From positions 51,499,899-51,563,898 of the forward strand of contig CP136067.1 of NCBI GenBank assembly GCA_032622095.1: DNA of 64,000 nt. The letters run 5' to 3'. The notes beneath the pieces were generated by a model. The model did not search any database and was not told the DNA's origin. It worked only from the letters and a program-made list of their open reading frames with translations. This DNA is from Siphonodentalium dalli (lineage: Eukaryota > Mollusca > Scaphopoda > Gadilida > Siphonodentaliidae). The position numbers and the translations under genes are program-made. This document shows, in pieces, positions 44,118-57,334 of this stretch; positions within the stretch are counted from its first letter, which is position 1; each line of letters starts with the position of its first letter.

Positions 44118-45058
44118 GTGAACATAGCAGTTATTACAAATTGCTTTTACATCCTGGATATCATTATCTCCATTTACTTGCATATACGCGGTGTCAGACT
44201 CTAAGTTTACAGATGTTCTGTATTTGAGAATAAAAGCGTCGTAAGTATCACGTATATTCGATACATGCAAAATAAATTAAATATCTGTAAACCTCACTGT
44301 TCGTCCAGTGTCCCGACTTCAGGCGAAAAAGTTGTGTCTGGTTACGTAACATTAGAATTTTTTTTAATCAGCGTCCGCGCAGCTGAATCATCAAAAACAT
44401 CTCTGTTGCAGCTGCTGCCGCCGCGCAATAACATCGTCCATCGCCCGTCCAATCATACAAAAATTGGTTCCTTGGACCTATATATCCATATACAGTGTCA
44501 GGGTTTTTAGCCACCTACTCTACGACTGAGCATTTTATCACAACATCAAACACAAATAATACTGGTTGTTGTTTTTGTTGAGTAATGATCACAAATCGTC
44601 GCGTCAGAACTAAACAGTTTTATCTCCATTTTGGTGGGAAAATCAAATATTGGTATCTTTCGATTCGGTGCGGGATTTCCTGTCCGCAATTCACCAGATA
44701 TCGCGTCTAACGTATACCAAATATGTGTAAATCTGTTCCATCTCAAAAACTCACTCCTTTTTTTTTATCTCCACTGTGGACCAATGAATATATTTTGTAC
44801 CGTGTGATTAAATAAATTTCTGTGCTAAAATGTTGTATCTCTAACTTCAATGGAAAGCGAACTAGACTAGGTTTCTCACTCCTATGAATGAACGTCCTGT
44901 TTCTACGGTAATTAATTGGTTAAAATAACACTGAAAATGGTGTGATTTGTGCACGTTTATATGATAAAAAACACGGAAACCACTATAGCACGGAATATTT
45001 TACACAGTTTGTCCTATCTGCAAAGTTTTGTTCGTGATTACATCCAAGATAATATGTT

Positions 45059-46222
45059 TTGTCTCGAAACAAAAGCGACAGCCAGAATAAATGCCACAGT
45101 GACCAGGAAACAAACAATGATACTAAACGGAATAACCGGGAAACAAAAGAAGAATTGGTACCAAATATAGAACAGGTAAGCAGGCAAGGACAATCAAAAA
45201 TTCGGGAACAATTAAGCTCTGAGGATATGAGTATTTGGATGTTACACATCGAAAAGTTGCTGGAAAAAGCAATAGGAAATATGGACAAATTTGATGCGTG
45301 TATCAAAATTAAAGTGGATAAGCGCATTGATAACTTCGAAAAGAAGTATAGCACAAAAATGGAAAACACACTTCAGATGGAAAAGAGATTACAGAAAACA
45401 GAGTCAATTATGTTGAAACTAGAACAAAGAGTAAATAGATGTGAAGGAAAACAAACTACCGAACGGGGAGAAACATAAACGCAATTAGAGGCATCAAAAA
45501 GAAAATCAGAAAAACTAATCAAAGAATTCGAAGAGAAAAACAAACGATTATTTGAACAGAAGCGAACAGAAGTACAAGAAAAACAGACTATGCTAGAAAC
45601 TATTATAGAAGAAAAACTTAAAACACCCATAAACGCATACAAGGAACCAACTGGAATTTCAGAATCAAAGAACCACAACATCGTGATAGTAAATATACCC
45701 GAATTGCCACAAACAGAAGAATATTCAAGAGAACAGGACTGGCACACAATAAGCAATGCATTACAAGAAAGGTCAAAATTTACGACAGCGATGTCTTGTC
45801 CTTTTACAGACTTGGCAACAGGTCTTCGAACAAATATCGACCGGTCAAGATAGTCCTGAAGAATAAACAAACTCGAGACAAACTTATTCGTGATGCTATC
45901 GGATACAATAAAAAGGACAGTAAAACAACAGGCAGTGAAAAAACATACTTTAATTTAGATCTCACGAAAACACAAATGGAGCAGCTCTATGAACTCAGCA
46001 TAGAACTGAAAAGGAAACAGAACGTTTACCCTTCTAGGAATTTCCGCTTGGAATGTAATCGGATAGTGGAACATTGTACTTTGAAATATTGCACTCCAGT
46101 GCAAGCAGTATTATCCAATTTATAGTGATGTCGAAATTGTAAATGTATAATAGTATTAACGGGGACTAAGAGTCAAACAGACTCGTTCTCAAATAAAGAA
46201 GATGATGATGATGATATAATAG
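45059..46222 (+). pseudogene. ORF1-only LINE-like relic (copy B)
   Basis: Counterpart of 9247-10406. Here the frame is open from SRNKSDSQNKCHSD through the coiled coil to a private TAA at 45476-45478, where copy A has a Tyr codon. Position 9499, a stop in copy A, is a Lys codon here. It resumes through KHNIVIVNIPE-type RRM sequence, shares the frame change near 45786 with copy A, and continues FYRLGNRSSN...RPVKIVLKNKQTRDKLI to QAVLSNL and a stop at 46125. AATAAAG and (GAT)n follow at 46193-46217. No ORF2. Confidence 0.75.
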
Positions 46223-46978
46223 CATTTTTACACCAGCTATCGTTCCCGATGTGTATTATCTTCCCAAACATAATTAGAACATGTGAACCGGGGGAGGGGT
46301 CAAAACTTTAAACTCGATTTCTCACAAAAATGAAAATATCATATAGATCGCCTTTCTCCATAGTACGAACCGTCAGTCAATGAAAATGAATCATTTCAAA
46401 TTGATTTCAAGTCGAGACTATACCGTCTTGTGTCTGTCATTTACCGCGAAGTTAATGTAGAATGTCGATCTGCCGGATATATTTTAGATATACTGTCCGT
46501 TTTTTCTTGTAATCAATTGTTGATATTCTTTACCACGGCCACCACGTCAGTATTAATTTATTGATTTAGCAACAAAGCCATATCACGACGAGAAGAAACA
46601 GATTATCAAAATCGAGTGAAGCAACTGTGATTAGAAATGACAATGAATTAGACTAAAATGAAACAATATAAAAACACAAATAAAAATACCCAAATCAACG
46701 CGTGAGTGCTCGATTGGGGCCAGAACAATTAAGAAACTGACCATTGTGCAAACACATATAAAACAGAATATCAAAACCGGTTTGAAAACAACAAATATAA
46801 AACCTACATTAACTGTTTTCATCAAATATAAATAATTTATTAAGACATCTGCAAATCGAAATATTTGGAATGCCTGATGACATCGCCGTCTGGATGATAG
46901 ATAAGATATTTATAATAACTAATGAATCTGTCGTGGGTCTTAATCAATTCATCAAGTTGACGATGGTGTGGTTGACTA

Positions 46979-49900
46979 CAGGGTTGGGGTAATCGTAATC
47001 AAAGTAATCGATTACAAGATTTGGAGTAATCGCCTGTAATCAGTAATCATGACATTGTTTTTATTACAAGTAATCGTAATTGTAATCAATTACTTTCAAA
47101 TGTACATGTAATCATGATTACATTTTGATTACTTTTACTAAAATATTCATATGAATGGATAATCACAGTATCACACTGTAGTACTGTGGAGTGTGCACAG
47201 ATACACACAACATATCATAAAGTTATTGCAATTTGTTCATGTGTTATGTTAGTGGTACAGTGTACATTCGGGCAGTGGACATAGATAACAACAAACACTT
47301 GTTGCATTGTTGAATACAGCATGAATGACAATAAACTTGTGATACAGACAATGAAATGTTCTAATATGAATAAATAGGCTAGCCGACTTCAATAGGATTA
47401 GATATGATTGGGACTGCTTCAGACAATCGCTGTAGAGTCACACTGGTACAATGGGGCTAATTAACTGAACAAAGTAGGTGTGGTGCACATTGGCAGACCT
47501 AACATTTACTGCACTCATGGGGTTAATCCGCATTTAATCATCATTAGGATATCAATGGATGATCTTCAAATAATCCTCAGTGTTGGGTATTGAATCTAAC
47601 AGAACATGCAAATAATTTATAATTGTTTCTAATGCTTTTTCTTAAATACTATGCGTTAGTTGCAATGCATGTAAGAAAATTAAAAATATATTTAAAGAAA
47701 TAAATCGTGGGTTGAGAGCAACAACCCGCAACTTTTATAAAATCACTTTTTTGCGTTTTTGACATTATTTAGTTGATATCTAGGATATGTGGAAATATTA
47801 ACATGAAATTCCGCCCACAAGGGGTCAAACTGTAATGCACCAACCAGCCAAGTGAAAATATCATAAAAACCGGGAACATAAAGCTGCCATCTGGCTGGCT
47901 CTGTTAGATGGCGGATTCTCTGCAGCAAATATATTAACTTGGGAGTCATTCCGATATCAGAGAGTTGTGAAAGTAATCTGTATCGCGTTGTCCTAAGATA
48001 AGATAAGATAAGATTTATTGCATAAAACACCACATTCTGGCAGTATGCTAACATATTAGATCACATTTCGGTTCAACAGTAGGATATATATAGATATAGA
48101 TATACAGAACAACATATCATATAACAAGTGAATGGATGTCCCGTTGATTTAGGTCCATGTGCTATGAAGATGAACTTATTTGAAATTTATCGTATATATA
48201 TGATTTAGCAGTCTCGCGCTGCAAATATTTCGCCAATAGCTGTGCCTATTATTCTACATGCATCAACATCGTCATTGCACATAATATGGCGGAATTGTTC
48301 GTCTCCTTTCCATTCGCTGAAATTTGGGAAATATGAATCCAAGTTTTGGAATAATATCTTTCTCAGGTTGGAGTATTTATTGCACTCCATTACAAAATGG
48401 CGTTCGTCTTCTAATGTGTTTCCAGAACACTGTTTCCATGTGCGCTCGTTAAGAGGCGTTGACGGTTGAGTATGCCTGCCCTTTTCTATATGTAAGTTGG
48501 GTGAACTTATTCTCAGTCGACAAAAAAGTTTTCTCTGTTTTGAGCATTTCATATGGATTAGATATGGTTCCATGCGGAAAACATCTTTGTACAGTTTATA
48601 GGTTCGGAGTTTACTAATGATGTGATAAGATGCTGCAATAATCCCCCACAGTTGGATACTGCTATAATAGATTAGATTTTAAAATAAAAGTGTATGGTTC
48701 CCACTTTATAACTTGTTAACATAATCAAGGAGTGTATCACATTACTAAAAGATAAAATCAAATTCCTAAATATGTTGGCTGTTGGCATTTTGTTCATTTA
48801 GTTGGTTCTGTTTCATAAAGTAACATTATTTTTTACAAATATAACTATATGCCAAAGCTATGGATTATGAAGATGATTGGATGGACACCACAATTATTTA
48901 TCTTAATTGGAATAGGGATATTTATTAGTGAACACTGCATTTACTGTATTATAATTCTATCATTTTAATGCCAGTTTGGATTATATTTGTTTGTGTTGCA
49001 TATAATTAGCCGTGATATTTTTGGAGTGATGCCATGTTCAGTGATTGGTGAGTAGTTTGGCATTGGATTATTCACAACAAACACTAAACAAACTTGCAAT
49101 GATTGCAACCAACAAATTTAAAATCAATTCTGTTAATAATAATTTATTTAATAAAATGCCAGTGGACCCTCAATTGTACGTTTCACTAGTTTTTGTCATT
49201 CAATAGAAAACACCAAATTAATTCCAATTCTCAATTTCTCACTTTAACCAAACTTCATTAAAGCAAACTAATTTGGTATATAATTCATTAAATTATTAAG
49301 TAAATTGCTCACACATGTTTACATACAACAATGTTGTTGAAAGAACAAATATTTTAATTCCGAAGGTGCTAAATCCACCACCCCATAGCAAAGACAACAG
49401 AAGCTATCTTAACAGCAGTTAAATTTCCATAGAGGCATTTCACACATCCCCGGGAGCAACAGGCCGCCGTGTGGCAGTTAGCGGTTTATCGCTGCCACAT
49501 TAACAGAACTGTGTGAGAACACCAATGCGGTATCTGTATAAATTAGCTAATTATGGCCAATTACCAAGTCACACATGTGTTCAAAATTTACCATGTAATA
49601 GCACTTCCCAATCTGTGTTTGATATGTGTCTTATCATTTATTTAACGCATGAGACAATAAAGATATTTAGAGATGAAAGCTTTAAAATGGCTTTATCTCC
49701 GTTTTATAAAATATGTAGATGGCGGGTTGTTGCTCTCAACCCACGAAATACACATAAAACATAATATATTCCCAATATGTTGTTGCACAATTTCACGACG
49801 AAACCTCACCGATACATGTAAATGTAAAAGGGTTTATGTGTTCATTGCTTGTTTCTTTCTATTGTTTCGGTCGTTTCTTGTTTCCATGCTAAGTAGTGAT

Positions 49901-50095
49901 GTTTTTATTCAATCAAATTTGATATTTTAATTTGATTTATTTCATTATCTATTCCTATGCGATCAAAATGGTTGGAAACTAACAAATGTAATCAGATATA
50001 ATCGAAAAGTAATCGAAAATCGAAAAGTAATTTACTAAAGTAATTGTAGTCATAACAAATGTAATCAGTAAATTTAATCATGTAAATCAAAAGTA
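46979..50095 (+). mobile_element. hAT-like DNA element with GTAATC words (copy B)
   Basis: Counterpart of 11165-14348, with flanks TGGTTGACTA at 46969-46978 and TGGTTGACTC at 50096-50105. The inner inverted-repeat element is at 47706-49745. It lacks the CAAT-tailed fragment present in copy A. Confidence 0.65.
47995..48655 (-). pseudogene. 5'-truncated LINE ORF2 carboxy end (copy B)
   Basis: Counterpart of 12179-12845. The frame from 48573 to 48205 reads MEPYLIHMKCSKQRKLF to EIFAARDC. Upstream of that ATG-equivalent the frame is shifted by an extra base near 48645 relative to copy A. The 3' tail (TCTTA)n lies at about 47997-48014. Confidence 0.88.
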
Positions 50096-50739
50096 TGGTT
50101 GACTCAGTAGGTGATTCATCACACGAAAGCCAGCCTTCCTCCAAATTTACTATGGACGTCTGCGGCTCTTTCTATTTCACTCAAAATTGGCCTTTTCTCT
50201 GGAAGAATTGTATCGAACTTTGAAAACTAAAAGATCAACCTGTTTTTCTGAGAGTCGAAACTCTTGACAGATTTTGCAGATTTTTGTTTTGGAACAATAG
50301 GATTTAGTTGGGTTCGGAGCAAACGTAAAACTGCAGTATCTGTATCCATTGCCCGTGATACAGGTTCTGGAACAGGAGAAATATCATTCTCTTAAACTTT
50401 TGTTGCTTGTTTGACTCTCTGCCTATGGCCGTTTGTTGAATTTATTATCTGAACATCTCCCATGAGTATTTAGTGAAGAAAGGGTTAAAGCGACTACATC
50501 AAACCAAGTTATCTATTGCTTTTGTCACGTTATGATTATCATAATAACTCGATAAATGCACAGAATACGCACATACTGACTCCATATGTTTCGGGGGAGG
50601 GACCTCATCGCAATAAGTCAGCTGAAGAATACCAGGACCTTTAAGATGTTTCGAATGGTAGTTGTGTCGATTTAGAGTAGATATTTATTCAAAGTTCCTT
50701 GATTTTATTTAGTTGGAATGTTATATTCTGGAATGATAG

Positions 50740-51078
50740 GGTAGGATATTTTATTTCAATATACACATATTAATGCATGATACATTTGACAAATATTATA
50801 TTGTATATTCGAGGGGGTGGCATAGTCAGGCTAGACTTTTGTCTTACTGCCACCCCATTAAAGATGAAAAGATGTTACGATAGGCGGTCACGGTTCATTG
50901 TACAATGCACGGCTAAATAATTATGTATCACACAGTGGTTGCATTTAACTGGATTATATGCATGGAGGGTATACGTCTAGATAAATCGCTTATTGGTTAC
51001 TCGATGGTTTGTCTCTTTCTTGTCAGTGGGATGTTCCTTGAAAGTCGAGTAGGAATGTGCTGAGTGAGGTTGAATGGT
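50740..51078. other. about 340 bp present only in copy B
   Basis: Lies between GGAATGATAGGG (50731) and GAATGGTGGATCAGGTGCCTG (51073). Copy A joins the two directly at about 14988 (GGAATGATGGGTCAGG). No inverted repeats or tail, and a short GAATG.T..GG match sits at both edges, so a microhomology deletion in A fits better than an insertion in B. Confidence 0.6.
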
Positions 51079-52556
51079 GGATCAGGTGCCTGTGATAAAA
51101 GACTATAGGTTCATAGGTCTGCTTTACATGTTGTTGTCCATCTCCACTCTCTCCCTCTCAATAAAAACAATATTATCCCATTACCAGATACATGAGTTGA
51201 GATGCGATGATTGATTCGACCCTTGATGCTGCGTTGCACACTCCCGACAACGTCGTGAAGTTAGCAGTTATTCTCAGTTGCTACCTCCGACATGTTTCAT
51301 TTGTATAATAGCTCATCAAAATGAACCATGCCTCAATTTGTTTCAACTTATCTAAAATATCTGTCCGATGCAAAATTCACGAAACACAAATCTACAAATC
51401 TACAAATCACAAAGCTACAAGATGACGATAACACAATAAATGGTTGGCGATGGGTGATTTCTTGCAGTTATGTATTGGTTTCTAAAGGGGCAACGGAGTA
51501 ATTTCCAAGTTTAGTTATCTCTTTGTCAATAAAAGTGACAACGTTATGACATGGCATATTGACAGAAACCTGATAAGCCCCGAAGCAACAAGCAGCATGT
51601 TTACTTAATGGGACTCAATGGTTTCACGGTAGGTAAATGTGCAAACATTTCAAAAAGTCTGCACAAACAGCCCCCAAGGAGAATATGGAGAAATAATATT
51701 TAATATTATTTATTATTTAATAATAATTATTGGTAGCTACCAAAAACAACATCACGTGTTGAAACCATTGTTAAATGTAATCAAAACTGGTACATTGATT
51801 TGTCAACAAACATCGATAAACGTGTAGTACGTCTGAACATGCCTAATTCTACTTTGAGTGGTAATGCAATAATGTTTATATAGATATGGGATATCCCGTT
51901 ATTGGAGAGTTATAAACAACTAGCTGATACAGGCTCCAGAAGGTATTTATTCAGCGGCCTTGGACCCCACACACAGGGCAAAAAAACATAATTATTTTGT
52001 ATTTCTTTTAGATTGAACTCCTAGCTCAATTTAACCAAACAAAATTGGTTTTGTTTCTTAAATAAAAATAGTTTAATTTGCATTTTTTTTAAATTAAAAT
52101 GTTGAACAACTAACGCCGTTATAACGTTAAAAGAAATTAACTCTATCTGCTTTCGTTGGCGTTTTAATTTGGAAATTCTCAGACATATACGTTATTACCT
52201 GACGACGGTTGGAATTAACTTGAAGGCCACCCAGCCAGCGGTTACACCGAACATGCTCGTCATTGCCAACCCATTAATTATTCTCCCTTTATTGTCCTCC
52301 TGATTTTATTAAAATAGATAGGGGACTATCAATAAACGGACATAGTTCGTTCTAACCCCAAAATTATGTATACATAATATGGTAAGAGGTAACTCAAAAC
52401 ATACATACGCATACATAAAAAATTTAAGTCAGCGTCAAAAATGCAAATGTGGAACACGGTAATTATATAAGATAATCTAGGCCCTTGACTGTCCTCGCTC
52501 TAAAATACTTATGGTACTATTTATGATTTATGATTAAAATGAAGAGAAACCCATGG

Positions 52557-54362
52557 ACCCGATTCGTCATCTCAGGTTTAAACCTGGTCTACGTAAACCT
52601 CTAGGTTTAAACCGCCGTGAGTCAGCAAAATCCGTGGTTTAAACCCGCGACCGCATGTCTAAGTGACGCATTCGTCATCTCTGGTTTAAACCTGGTCCAG
52701 CCAGACAAGTGGTTTAGCAGTAGTGTCTCTGTATCGTCGAGAAAAATAATCGTACTTTCCTAATGCGGACCGCCTCGTTTTATTGATTGCAAAAATCAAT
52801 AATTACGACAGCGACCATATTTTGATTGGAAATTTATAAGCGAGAAGCACTCACTCCTATAAAGCGTGTGGGGATAAGTTTTTGTCAATTTCGATGTTTT
52901 TTTTGCGTTTTATAAGCTTAAACCGGCAACTAAACCATCTAATTCGGTGGTCCAGCTAAACCAGCTTTCTCGAGGCTAAACTTGAGATGACGAATCCGTC
53001 TTTTCTTCATCGCGGTTTAGAATTGTCAGACAATCAATCAAAGGGTGGAGCTGTAAATTATCTCGAGTGAGGGCGTGTCCAAGTGGCGGTTGCCGACTGG
53101 TGTTATCATGTCACAGTTGATTCATTCGCATGCGAGCTTTGCTCAGATATTGACACGTTCCTTCAGTATGATTTTACAACTATCTTGTGTGTTTGGTTTT
53201 TTTTTGGCTTGTGGCAATCACAAATACTGGTGTTTTCTACGAATTCATTTGAAGGGTTCAACGTTTTAATTTTGAAACCAAAACGATGCTACTGCATGAT
53301 CAGATATGCTATACACATAGTTTGCAATCCTAAACTTATATTGCTATATGAGTCAAATTTGATAACTTATTTTTATGTAGATCATGCCACGAAGCTCTAC
53401 TCTGCCTCCGCTCATAATTTTCCATAATATTCCACCAGTTCAAAACCTGGGAACTTTTGGATTTTCTACATGATGGAAAAATGTTTACATTGACAAAAAG
53501 CAGCGCATGTAATATATTTCTTTATTAAATGCTGTGCCTCTATATAGTTGCCCACTTTAAACAGTTCAGATGCCGCTTCTGGTGTGTACTCATAAGCAAA
53601 TTGAAGTTTTACTTGACTGACCTCTTGGTCCAGGATTGACACGATTATGGAGCCTTTATTCATGCAGCGTCAGAGGGTCCTGCGGCCCCTTCGTGCGACA
53701 GGAGCCTGCGTCACATTTTCGCACATTTTGATCATTTGAACATTTTAATTAAAAAAAATTTTTAATTATATTGAAAACAAACAAATATTAATATAAATTT
53801 AAATATTGTTTCTTGTTAGATACAACTCCTTGCTCAATTTAACAACACAATTTTTTCATTTTATTTCAAATTAAATTATTCTTATTTTTAAATAATTTTT
53901 AGAACAGTTGCAAACAGACTAACGGATAAACATATATACAGCTCCTATATCCTTTAATATATACAGATATACATGTAGATACACCATATTTTGTCTTTGC
54001 GGGTAAAGCATCTTGTAGAAAATCAATCACAAACAAGGTGATAAACAGCGCGTGAATCTCGTGTTGAGAAACATGCCCTTTGTCAAATTGATTTAAACCC
54101 ACAAAGAGATCGGATTAATGAATAAATCGTGCACGCGTTCGCGATGATTTATGACATGGCAATGACCATTACATCGGCTTGTCTTTTGGTCCGATAGGTA
54201 AGAGAGTAGTTTGACTGTATGCCCATATCACCAAATCGAGTTGTCAATTAGTTGGTAACTGAATGACAAAAACGCCCCCTTAGACCCGGTTTGGCTGGAC
54301 CGCCAATGTAGGTTTAAACCAGGTTTAAACTCGGAGGTTTAAACCTGAGATGACGAATCCGG
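52557..54362. mobile_element. 1.8-kb TIR element with GTTTAAAC-rich ends
   Basis: GATTCGTCATCTCAGGTTTA at 52561 is mirrored at 54359 (25-bp perfect inverted repeat). It is flanked by CCATGG at 52551-52556 and 54363-54368; copy A has CCATGG once at about 16492. The palindrome GTTTAAAC occurs in at least six places, all within about 130 bp of the ends. A third terminus-like copy (TTGAGATGACGAATCC) at about 52982-52997 suggests a 440-bp element nested at, or forming, the left end. Frames inside (53075-53427 plus, 53466-53663 minus) are not recognised as transposase. Confidence 0.88.
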
Positions 54363-54399
54363 CCATGGTGGCTGGCTTAGGACATAGGAAAACAATTAT

Positions 54400-54616
54400 T
54401 CCGTTCGCTCAATATAATATATCGTTCGCTCAATATAATTATTCCGTGCAATCAATATAATACAACGTTCACTCAATATAATATATCCTAATTTCAATAT
54501 AATATATCGTAAGCTCAACAATAATATATCATTTGCTCAATATAATTATTGTGTGCGATAACAATAATATATTGGTCGCTCAATATAATATATCGTTAGA
54601 TGAATATAATTATTCT
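54400..54616. repeat. 21-bp minisatellite (copy B)
   Basis: Counterpart of 16530-16766, about two units shorter. Confidence 0.9.
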
Positions 54617-55875
54617 ATGGAGCCCGGGAGGTGACATGGTATAAATATATTTTATAATCCGTACGCACGGATTAATAGTCCGTGCGCACGAAATAATAAT
54701 CTGTCAACTGCACAACGATCCATATGTGTATCTATATTATAAAGTTAAGGAGATTGGGATACTCATACTCTCCGTGACCACAAGGCACCGCGGGTCAGAT
54801 ATATATGCACGTACATATAAAAGCTGTTAAGTCCGGAACTGGCTTACACATGGGTCTATTATATTCAATTCAACCCACGAAAGGCACTTTAGCCCCCCCC
54901 CCTTCCCTAATTGACCCTCATTCCATCTTCCACAAAACTAAATACTGATGCCTGTCTTCAGTATTTAGTCTTGTGGAAGTGGGTACCCCACATCTTAAAC
55001 TCCATTTCCGCCATTCCTGATATCATATCGGTATCATGCAGTCGTCACTGCGCAACGATCCATTATGTATGTATACTTTAGAGTGAAGTATACTGGCATA
55101 CTATCCGTGAGCATCACATAGCATCCCGGGTCATATATGTATGCATGTGCAGTCCGGAACTGGCTTACACACGAGCGGGGGCACACTAGGTTACAAACAT
55201 CTAATTATTTTCCATAGGCGACAGTGTTAACTAGAAGTCCCGCCGGCCTATTTGAACTTCAAGTGGTCATCCGCTGCACCAGTCTGTGACAACAAACTCG
55301 CCCTTTTCGGTATTTTTTCCAAACGATAATCTTGCATCTCCACAACTACCCCATTTACTGCACAAAAATCAGCATCATAAAAATACCCAAATCCCTTCCA
55401 TAACATCGGGACCCCACCAGACTCTTCCTGGACATCTAAACATACACGATCGCCATATTTACGTACATGTAGGCTATGATTTTCTGTTCCCGCTTAGGGA
55501 AATTTCCCTCAATGATTATCAACCAACCAGCAGCCATATGTTTGTTTATGCTGACTCGAGAAGCGTAACTCTATATAATTAGTTGCTTGTAACCACTGGT
55601 CACCACGGTCCATATGGGCAAATACTCCATCCGTGAGCACATGTGGACACCACAGCCTAATATAATTTGTAACTAAGTAAGCCCTACTGGCATACGGTCG
55701 CATACCCCCCCCCCCCCCCACCACCCGGCGTGCGGCCATTTCGACTGAATTACCGATAGCACAGTATTTATATATGATAAACCGTGCGCACGGATTGTTA
55801 TTTCGTGCGCACGGATTTCTATTCCGTGCGCACGGATTATAAAAAATATTTACCATGTCACCTCCCGGGCTCCAT
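54617..55875. mobile_element. TIR element, ATGGAGCCCGGGAGG ends (long form)
   Basis: Same ends as 16767-17381 but 1259 bp. Inside, about 140 bp with CAACGATCCAT...GTCCGGAACTGGCTTACAC occurs at 54709-54852 and again, diverged, at 55049-55173. A hairpin (CACAAAACTAAATACTGA and mirror) lies at 54932-54977. A C run is at 55706-55719. The longer form is probably nearer the complete element. Confidence 0.85.
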
Positions 55876-56045
55876 TCCTTTCAATTGAATAAATATAAAT
55901 ATCGTTTGCTCAATATAATTATTTCGTTCGTTCAATACTAAGTTTTGTTTGCGTTAAATGCAATAGTAGAGGGAACAATTACGGGGGCTAAGGACACACA
56001 AAACAAATAATTATTCCGTTTGCTCAATACAATTATTCCGTGAGG

Positions 56046-56221
56046 GTAATTAGGGGATAACGGTGTGGTGTTTTGTGATTTGGGAAAGGTACAGGGCGAA
56101 TATACTGTGGCAAATTTAGTTAATGGGCGACGGCGGAGCATTTGCGGGTATTTGCAACCGTGTATTCGCCCTGTCCCTTTCCGAAATCACAAAACGCCAC
56201 ACAGTTATCCCCATTCTAATA
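56046..56221. mobile_element. 176-bp palindromic element (copy B)
   Basis: Counterpart of 17553-17728; half copy at about 56615-56690. Confidence 0.85.
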
Positions 56222-57047
56222 CTCTTCGAACTTAAAACGTCATTTCGACAGTAATTATCGATGAAATGTGCAGACATAGAAAACACTCAGCCAATTCACG
56301 ACTTTTTGTTTTAAATTTAATGCGCTGGATAAAATTTAGTCCCTCAATTAGCATCGCTCTTATCGGTAAAAATGCTGATAAAGATGAAAAATTGCCATCT
56401 CGATTAGAAATAAATATGCATACCAATTAGTTTCTGCATGTAACTCAGGTCTTTTTCAGATGTTTACCACTTACAAAGTTTTGATTTTACCGCGAACTTG
56501 AAGTTGAATTGAACAAATGGAAAACATTTTACTCATTGAGATGTATTTCACGTCGTATCTGTCATGGTTTCATGTCAATAAATTTAGTCTAATGATATCG
56601 AGACAATGATATTGATGGGATATAACAGTGTGGTGTTTTGTGATTTATGAAAGTACATGTATACAGGGCGAATGTACTGACTGTCAAATTTCGACAAAAG
56701 CGACTCCACTGGTTTGTTTATATAGCATCGAGCAAGTAACGGAAGTCAGTAGACCTGGTGCCAACTCCATGCATCTACTCCGTGACGTCGTCGGCATGTA
56801 CTACGTAAGGGTTAAGTCATGGAGCGAAACATAAAAGTGAGCGGAGTATGATTGGCCATGGACGAGATTAGGAATTCTGCTGACGTCAATATTGGCATAG
56901 GAATATGTAACAATGAAGAGGTGAACCGGACTATACTTTGCGACAGTTTATCCATAATTAACCCCCCCCCCACAGATATGTGATGTTTCAGGTGGTATAA
57001 TGCCATAAGTGCATTAGAATATAATATATCGTTTGCTCAATATATAA

Positions 57048-57330
57048 TATATCATTCGCTCAATATAATTATTCCGTTCGTTCAATAACGTTGTGCGTTT
57101 AAACGCAACAGTAACGAGGACAAAGTTATGTAATGGCGTTGTACATGTAGCTACATGTAGGCTACATCGGTAAAGCTCCAGCAATCAGTCTACTCGCGTG
57201 TTGCCTTTGAGTGGGGGCCATTTTGCATCGGGTGGGGTCTTGGTGGCTCGAAGGGGCATTGGAGGCCACCATGCAACGCCCATCGGTTGATCTAAATCAG
57301 TTAAGGGACTAGAGAGTTAAAAGTTTGCCC
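57048..57330. other. minisatellite end and unique flank of copy B
   Basis: A few more ATTATTCCGTTCG units to about 57092, then unique sequence without a recognised feature. Confidence 0.5.
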
Positions 57331-57334
57331 TATT

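Larger units (their letters stand above)
42612..57047 (+). repeat. large direct duplication, copy B
   Basis: Same order and orientation as 7450-18522. The left border cuts into the reverse-transcriptase relic (GCTGGATATTTCTCAGAACCG at 42638). The right border is within GCTCAAT minisatellite units. Private to B: 67 bp near 42975, the element 43285-44117, about 55 bp near 49785, about 340 bp at 50740-51078, the element 52557-54362, and the longer form of the TIR element at 54617. Confidence 0.95.
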
